A stretch of DNA of 9,369 bases from Synergistaceae bacterium (GTDB lineage Bacteria > Synergistota > Synergistia > Synergistales > Aminobacteriaceae), in NCBI GenBank assembly GCA_017448375.1, contig JAFSLR010000250.1, positions 1 to 9,369 of the forward strand. The letters run 5' to 3'. Shown here one piece after another: positions 6,224 through 9,369 of the stretch. Made by a program: the position numbers and the translations under genes. Under the pieces are notes generated by a model. That model saw nothing but the letters and a program-made list of their open reading frames with translations, was not told where the DNA came from and did not search any database. Every line of letters starts with the position of its first letter. Position 1 is the stretch's first letter.

Positions 6224-7020
6224 TATCCCGAAAATTTCCCCGTGAGGTTAAACGCATGATTCATAGGGCCGCTTCCCTTCCCTAAGTCAAGCATTGCACC
6301 CAATGCACCCGAAATATATTCCTTCGCCAGCCTCACAGAGTCAGGGAGATTATGACCCTTAGCGAGATTTGCAGCTATTGCGCTCGATAACGTGCAGCCC
6401 GTTCCGTGAGTGTTCGTTGTGTTAATTCGTTCGCCGTGAAACCACGTTAATTTTTTTCCCTCACACAACAAATCATCAGCATCACTCACCGAATGACCGC
6501 CCTTAACCAGTACAGCACACCCGTAATCACCGCTGATTTTCGCTCCGGCTCTCTCCATGTCATCACGCCCGCGAATCTCAATCCCCGAAAGTATTTCTGC
6601 CTCCGGGATATTCGGCGTAACAACAACAGAAAGTGGCAGCAATTCTTCAGCGAGAGTCCTCACTGCGTCATCACTGATTAACTTTGCTCCGCTTGTCGAT
6701 ACCATTACAGGGTCAGCAACGATATTTTTTGCACCGTAGAATCTCAGTGCCTCCGATATTGCGTGAATTAGTCCTGAGCTTGATACCATTCCGATTTTCA
6801 CAGCGTCGGGGTAAATGTCAGTGAATACGGAATCAATCTGCATACGCAAAAATTCCGGCGTTACTTCCATTATCCCAGAAACTCCCGTTGTGTTCTGCGC
6901 AGTAAGTGCCGTAATCGCGCTCATCGCGTAAACTCCGTTCATCGTCATCGCTTTAATGTCCGCTTGAATCCCGGCTCCACCTGATGAGTCAGAACCTGCT
7001 ATTGTCAGTGCTGTATTCAT
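6223..7020 (-). CDS. thiD: Hydroxymethylpyrimidine / phosphomethylpyrimidine kinase ThiD
   Basis: Phosphorylates HMP and then HMP-P to HMP-PP, the pyrimidine substrate of ThiE. The protein is 265 residues, a standard ribokinase-fold length. Clear motifs are the N-terminal AGSDSSGGAGIQADIK (8-23), TALTAQNT (38-45) for the pyrimidine, VADPVM (101-106), VTPNIPEAE (134-142), VKGGH (172-176), and the anion-hole/catalytic NTHGTGCT (203-210) with Cys209. The ATG at 7020 has a GGGAGGA site 7 bases upstream, the best ribosome site inside the operon, located within the end of the HAD gene. It overlaps that gene by 32 bases and shares a base with thiN downstream. No oddity in key residues. Confidence 0.97.
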   Translation of the reverse strand: MNTALTIAGSDSSGGAGIQADIKAMTMNGVYAMSAITALTAQNTTGVSGIMEVTPEFLRMQIDSVFTDIYPDAVKIGMVSSSGLIHAISEALRFYGAKNIVADPVMVSTSGAKLISDDAVRTLAEELLPLSVVVTPNIPEAEILSGIEIRGRDDMERAGAKISGDYGCAVLVKGGHSVSDADDLLCEGKKLTWFHGERINTTNTHGTGCTLSSAIAANLAKGHNLPDSVRLAKEYISGALGAMLDLGKGSGPMNHAFNLTGKFSG

Positions 7021-7657
7021 AGTTTAGTCCTCCCTTGAAAGTTTCTATGCTGTAATCTGCGGTTGACTTTATCGTTTCCCATTGATGAATATTTGACCCG
7101 TCTTTGACTCCGAATGTGATGAACCCCGCACGCTTTGCTGTCTCAACCGCAAAAAGTGAGTCCTCAAACACTCCGACACTTTCAGGATTGAGACCGAGAA
7201 ATTCAGCGCAGGCCATGAAAATATCAGGCTCATGCTTTGACGTTGAAAGCTCCGAACACGTAAATATTTCCTCAAAGTATTCTGCGATTCCGTTCCGTTT
7301 TAATGCTGACGTGAGCAATTCACGGTCTCCAGATGTCGCAATCACCATCGGAATATTTTTTCCCGACATGGCCGAAAGAAATTCCCGGACTCCTTCCTTC
7401 AACGTAACTTCATTCCTGTAAAAGCCCTCGATTATTCCCAGAATGCCCGATAATATTTCGTCTTCAGACTCTCGAAGGTGATAACGTTCCTTAAGGTAAC
7501 GGCATGACATCTCAAGACTCATCGGGTAAAGTTTTGCCGATAATCCTTCTTCAGGCTCAACATTAACGCTCTCAAGGTAACGCGCTCCGAGTTCCTTCCA
7601 TACGTGCATTGAGTCTATCAACGTCCCGTCAGCGTCAAATATCGCCCCTTTAAGCAT
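6989..7657 (-). CDS. HAD-superfamily subfamily IA phosphatase, probable thiamine monophosphate phosphatase
   Basis: The four HAD motifs are intact over 222 residues: motif I FDADGTLIDS (nucleophile Asp8, acid/base Asp10), motif II VIATSGD with Thr108, motif III Lys141 in TSKHEPD, and motif IV VFEDS with Glu165/Asp166. An alpha-helical cap lies between motifs I and II, so this is subfamily IA. The start at 7657 is chosen because it puts motif I at residues 7-16 as in the family; a longer frame to 7732 would only add out-of-frame thiE sequence. It overlaps the thiE end by 8 bases (ATGCTTAA) without its own ribosome site, pointing to coupled translation. HAD phosphatases clustered with thiamine genes, for instance in Anaerotruncus colihominis and Dorea longicatena, have been shown to be ThMP phosphatases. 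The position between thiE and thiN and the absence of thiL fit that role; substrate preference is inferred. Confidence 0.88.
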   Translation of the reverse strand: MLKGAIFDADGTLIDSMHVWKELGARYLESVNVEPEEGLSAKLYPMSLEMSCRYLKERYHLRESEDEILSGILGIIEGFYRNEVTLKEGVREFLSAMSGKNIPMVIATSGDRELLTSALKRNGIAEYFEEIFTCSELSTSKHEPDIFMACAEFLGLNPESVGVFEDSLFAVETAKRAGFITFGVKDGSNIHQWETIKSTADYSIETFKGGLNYEYSTDNSRF

Positions 7658-8294
7658 GGGAAAAATATTTCTCCGACAACGCCCGCAAGTTTCCTGCTGC
7701 ACCGCGTATGTCGTCAGCCGCAAAAATCGCACTTATCACCGCTACACCCTCAATCCCAGAACCCGAAAGAAGATGAATATTCCCCGAATTGATTCCGCCG
7801 ATTGCGACAACAGGAATTTTCACGGACTCGCAGATTTCCCGCAGAGTTTCGTGCGTGATGTCTACAGCGTCAGACTTTGACCCCGTGTGAAATACCGCGC
7901 CTGCTCCGAGATAATCCGCTCCGTTGCGTTCAGCGATAACTGCCTCTTCAACCGTTCTCACCGAGACACCGAGAATTTTCCCCGCACCTATAATTTCACG
8001 GACATTTGACGCGCTCATATCTTCCTGCCCTACGTGAACGCCGTCCGAATTTACATCAACAGAAAGATTAACGTTGTCATTGATGATGAATGGAATGTGA
8101 TATTCACGGCACAACGCTTGAATTTCGAGTGCCTGACTCTTGAACGCCTCATAGCTCAATGACTTTTCACGAAGCTGAATCATTGTTGCGCCTCCTGAGA
8201 TTGACTCCCTCACACAGTCAGCGAGAGTCCGTCCTTTAAGCCATGTCCTGTCGGTTACAGCGTAGAGCCTGAGACTTTCAGCCGATAATTTCAT
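7650..8294 (-). CDS. thiE: Thiamine-phosphate synthase
   Basis: Couples HMP-PP with hydroxyethylthiazole phosphate to give thiamine monophosphate and pyrophosphate. A TIM-barrel protein of 214 residues. Motifs seen are YAVTDR (11-16), the phosphate/pyrimidine-binding QLREK (40-44), INDN (71-74), DGVHVGQED (84-92), ADYLGAGAVFHTGSK (127-140; family consensus has GPIFPT here), AIGGI (164-168) and VAVISAI (184-190). The ATG at 8294 is preferred over the GTG at 8303 because AGGGGTG lies 6 bases upstream of it. It overlaps the thiM end by 17 bases and the HAD gene start by 8 bases. It receives both substrates from neighbours: HET-P from ThiM and HMP-PP from ThiD. Confidence 0.96.
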   Translation of the reverse strand: MKLSAESLRLYAVTDRTWLKGRTLADCVRESISGGATMIQLREKSLSYEAFKSQALEIQALCREYHIPFIINDNVNLSVDVNSDGVHVGQEDMSASNVREIIGAGKILGVSVRTVEEAVIAERNGADYLGAGAVFHTGSKSDAVDITHETLREICESVKIPVVAIGGINSGNIHLLSGSGIEGVAVISAIFAADDIRGAAGNLRALSEKYFSHA

Positions 8295-9102
8295 ACTTAG
8301 CACCCCTGTCTAGAATTTCGCCCGTCATCGTGTAGATTGCGTCAATGATTCTGTTACGGTAGGTTGAATTTCCCTCGTGTGCCTGAAGATGTGAGTACCC
8401 TATTTCGCCCGCGAGTCCCATCACACACACAGCTGACGCGCAAGCCTCAAGGGTATTCCCGGGATTAGCGGCAATGAACGCGGCCATTATTCCCGACAAC
8501 ATACAGCCCGTTCCCGTAATCCTGCCCATTTCAGCCCGGCCGTTGCGTATGGCGTAACACTTCTCCGGGTCCGCAACGAGATCTATTGCCCCCGTCAACG
8601 CGACAACAGCTCCCGTACTCCGCGCGAAATCCCTCACGAACCCGGCCATGAATGCGAGATTTGAGTCGTTCACTGCGTCTGCCCTGTCAGCGTCAACGCC
8701 GTGAGTTTTCCCCGAACCCAGCGCGAGAGTCTTAATCTCTGAGGCATTCCCGCGAATTACGTCAAACTTTATTTCACGCATGAGATTGACTGCTGTGTTT
8801 GTCCTGAGAGAGCTTGCACCCGCTCCAACGGGGTCAAGGAGTGTTGAATGTCCCAATTCTGAAGCTCTTTTTCCGGCTCTGAACATTGACTCAATCGTCC
8901 GTGAGTTTAGAGTCCCAATGTTGATGTTGAGAGCGTTGCATATTGCGGTGATTTCGTATGCGTCGTCGGGTTCATCGGCCATGATTGGACTTGCGCCGAC
9001 TGCGAGTATTGAGTTTGCTACGTCATTGACTGTAACATAATTCGTGATGTTGTGTACTAGCGGTGATTTTGCCCTTACGTTTTCGAGGCATAAAGATAGC
9101 AT
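8278..9102 (-). CDS. thiM: Hydroxyethylthiazole kinase ThiM
   Basis: Phosphorylates 4-methyl-5-(2-hydroxyethyl)thiazole, a salvage reaction. The protein is 274 residues, the family's usual length. Motifs are VHNITNYVTVNDVAN (16-30), GASPIMADEP (36-45), LLDPVGAGA (88-96), IRGNASEI (116-123), VVALTGAIDLV (166-176), and TGTGCMLSG (196-204) with Cys200 in the anion hole. The start at 9102 has AAGGAG 8 bases upstream and the conserved N-terminus; the longer open frame to 9309 runs through the riboswitch and is not coding. It is the first gene of the operon, directly under TPP-riboswitch control, and overlaps thiE. Presence of ThiM without thiazole-making genes in the window marks the operon as salvage. 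Confidence 0.96.
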   Translation of the reverse strand: MLSLCLENVRAKSPLVHNITNYVTVNDVANSILAVGASPIMADEPDDAYEITAICNALNINIGTLNSRTIESMFRAGKRASELGHSTLLDPVGAGASSLRTNTAVNLMREIKFDVIRGNASEIKTLALGSGKTHGVDADRADAVNDSNLAFMAGFVRDFARSTGAVVALTGAIDLVADPEKCYAIRNGRAEMGRITGTGCMLSGIMAAFIAANPGNTLEACASAVCVMGLAGEIGYSHLQAHEGNSTYRNRIIDAIYTMTGEILDRGAKYEIIG

Positions 9103-9110
9103 TATGATTT

Positions 9111-9125
9111 CTCCTTTTTGCGGAA
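9111..9125 (-). promoter_or_regulatory. thiM ribosome binding site within a small possible sequestering hairpin
   Basis: The minus strand reads TTCC-GCAAAAA-GGAG, so the thiM Shine-Dalgarno AAGGAG can form a 4-bp stem with the preceding TTCC. No U-tract terminator is found between the aptamer and the ATG, so control of translation initiation is more likely than attenuation. The stem is short and on its own weak. Confidence 0.4.
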
Positions 9126-9151
9126 GCCTTTGCGTGTGATTAATCCTGTCT

Positions 9152-9245
9152 GAAGTTCCTTGCGCCGGCATTACCCGGATCAAGTTATGATGGTCGGAAC
9201 GTGATAAAAAGTTCCCTCTCAGCCTGCAAGCAAGCTCCCATAATT
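9152..9245 (-). ncRNA. TPP riboswitch (THI element) controlling the thiM operon
   Basis: On the minus strand the hallmark sequences occur in order: GGGAGC, GGCTGAGAGGG (CTGAGA at 9222-9217), CTTGATCCGGGTAATGCCGG, then CGCAAGGAAC. Helices can be drawn. P2 is ATGG/CCAT (9241-9238 with 9193-9190), and P3 is GCTTG-CTTG-CAGGC. A P3a insert is GGAAC/GTTCC, P4 is CTTG/CAAG (9184-9181 with 9162-9159), and P5 is CCGG/CCGG (9178-9175 with 9168-9165). The outer P1 helix is not obvious. TPP binding should lower expression of the downstream genes. Confidence 0.95.
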
Positions 9246-9264
9246 TTATGATTGTTACGATGAT

Positions 9265-9294
9265 ATTATATCCGAAATTTTTTGACTGTGATAA
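9265..9294 (-). promoter_or_regulatory. Promoter of the thiamine operon
   Basis: A perfect -10 TATAAT (9270-9265) with a moderate -35 TTATCA (9294-9289) at 18-base spacing. Transcription would start near 9258, about 15 bases before the riboswitch aptamer, which is the expected geometry. The surrounding sequence is strongly A/T-rich. Confidence 0.55.
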
Positions 9295-9339
9295 TATTTT
9301 ATAATGCAAAATTTATTTTCAGCTAGAATCTTTCCTCAC

Positions 9340-9368
9340 TTGACATATTTTCATAAAGCATGTAATCT
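9340..9368 (+). promoter_or_regulatory. Possible promoter for a gene to the right of the window
   Basis: TTGACA (9340-9345), a consensus -35 box, is followed after 17 bases by TAATCT (9363-9368), a poor -10 box. It would drive a gene divergent from the thiamine operon beyond the window end. No coding sequence is visible in 9295-9369. Confidence 0.25.
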
Positions 9369-9369
9369 A

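Noticed and set aside
7658..7732. Longer HAD reading frame starting at 7732
   Set aside because: The added residues are thiE sequence in another frame, and the HAD motif I position fits the start at 7657.
9282..9305. Plus-strand TTGACT ... TATAAT near the right end as a divergent promoter
   Set aside because: The boxes are only 12 bases apart, too close for sigma70; the TATAAT is explained by the A/T-rich upstream region of the thiamine promoter.
9103..9309. Longer thiM reading frame starting at 9309
   Set aside because: It runs through the promoter and TPP riboswitch; the ATG at 9102 has a proper ribosome site and the conserved N-terminus.

Overview
The window is a stretch of ordinary bacterial chromosome of roughly balanced base composition, with tightly packed genes, good AGGAGG-type ribosome binding sites on several genes and a TPP riboswitch. 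Nothing fixes the taxon. The TPP riboswitch, the ThiE-HAD-ThiD-ThiN gene order, the Tim44/zinc-ribbon protein and the IS200/IS605-like ends would suit an anaerobic Firmicutes- or Synergistota-type bacterium, but that is only an inference. No phage, CRISPR array, rRNA or tRNA was seen.

Layout, left to right. (1) 1-495, plus strand: the 3' end of a Tim44-like protein with a C-terminal zinc ribbon, closed by a hairpin that can act as a terminator on both strands. (2) 553-2794, minus strand: a two-gene unit, a class I/II PLP aminotransferase followed after 7 bases by mnmA (tRNA 2-thiouridylase). (3) 2795-3242: a 448-base gap bracketed by two related hairpins of IS200/IS605 type and rich in small palindromes, most simply a decayed or non-autonomous element. 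(4) 3243-4319, plus strand: a cardiolipin synthase/PLD-family gene that lacks the usual N-terminal membrane region and may have been cut by that element. (5) 4314-5057, minus strand: a TVP38/TMEM64 (VTT/DedA-like) membrane protein, convergent with the PLD gene. (6) 5125-5532, minus strand: a small exported protein of unknown family, with its own promoter, ribosome site and strong terminator. (7) 5600-9294, minus strand: a thiamine salvage operon, promoter - TPP riboswitch - thiM - thiE - HAD phosphatase - thiD - thiN. Four of the genes overlap the next one and none is far from its neighbour.

The thiamine operon reads as one complete salvage route. ThiM phosphorylates hydroxyethylthiazole, ThiD phosphorylates HMP to HMP-PP, and ThiE joins the two into thiamine monophosphate (ThMP). 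The HAD phosphatase is positioned to dephosphorylate ThMP to thiamine, and ThiN (thiamine pyrophosphokinase) makes TPP, which feeds back on the riboswitch. No thiC, thiG, thiS, thiF, thiH or thiL is present in the window.

The most worthwhile second looks are the structured element at about 2810-3125 and its effects on both neighbouring genes, the HAD enzyme as ThMP phosphatase, the unknown exported protein, and the VTT gene whose start codon directly abuts a terminator U-tract.
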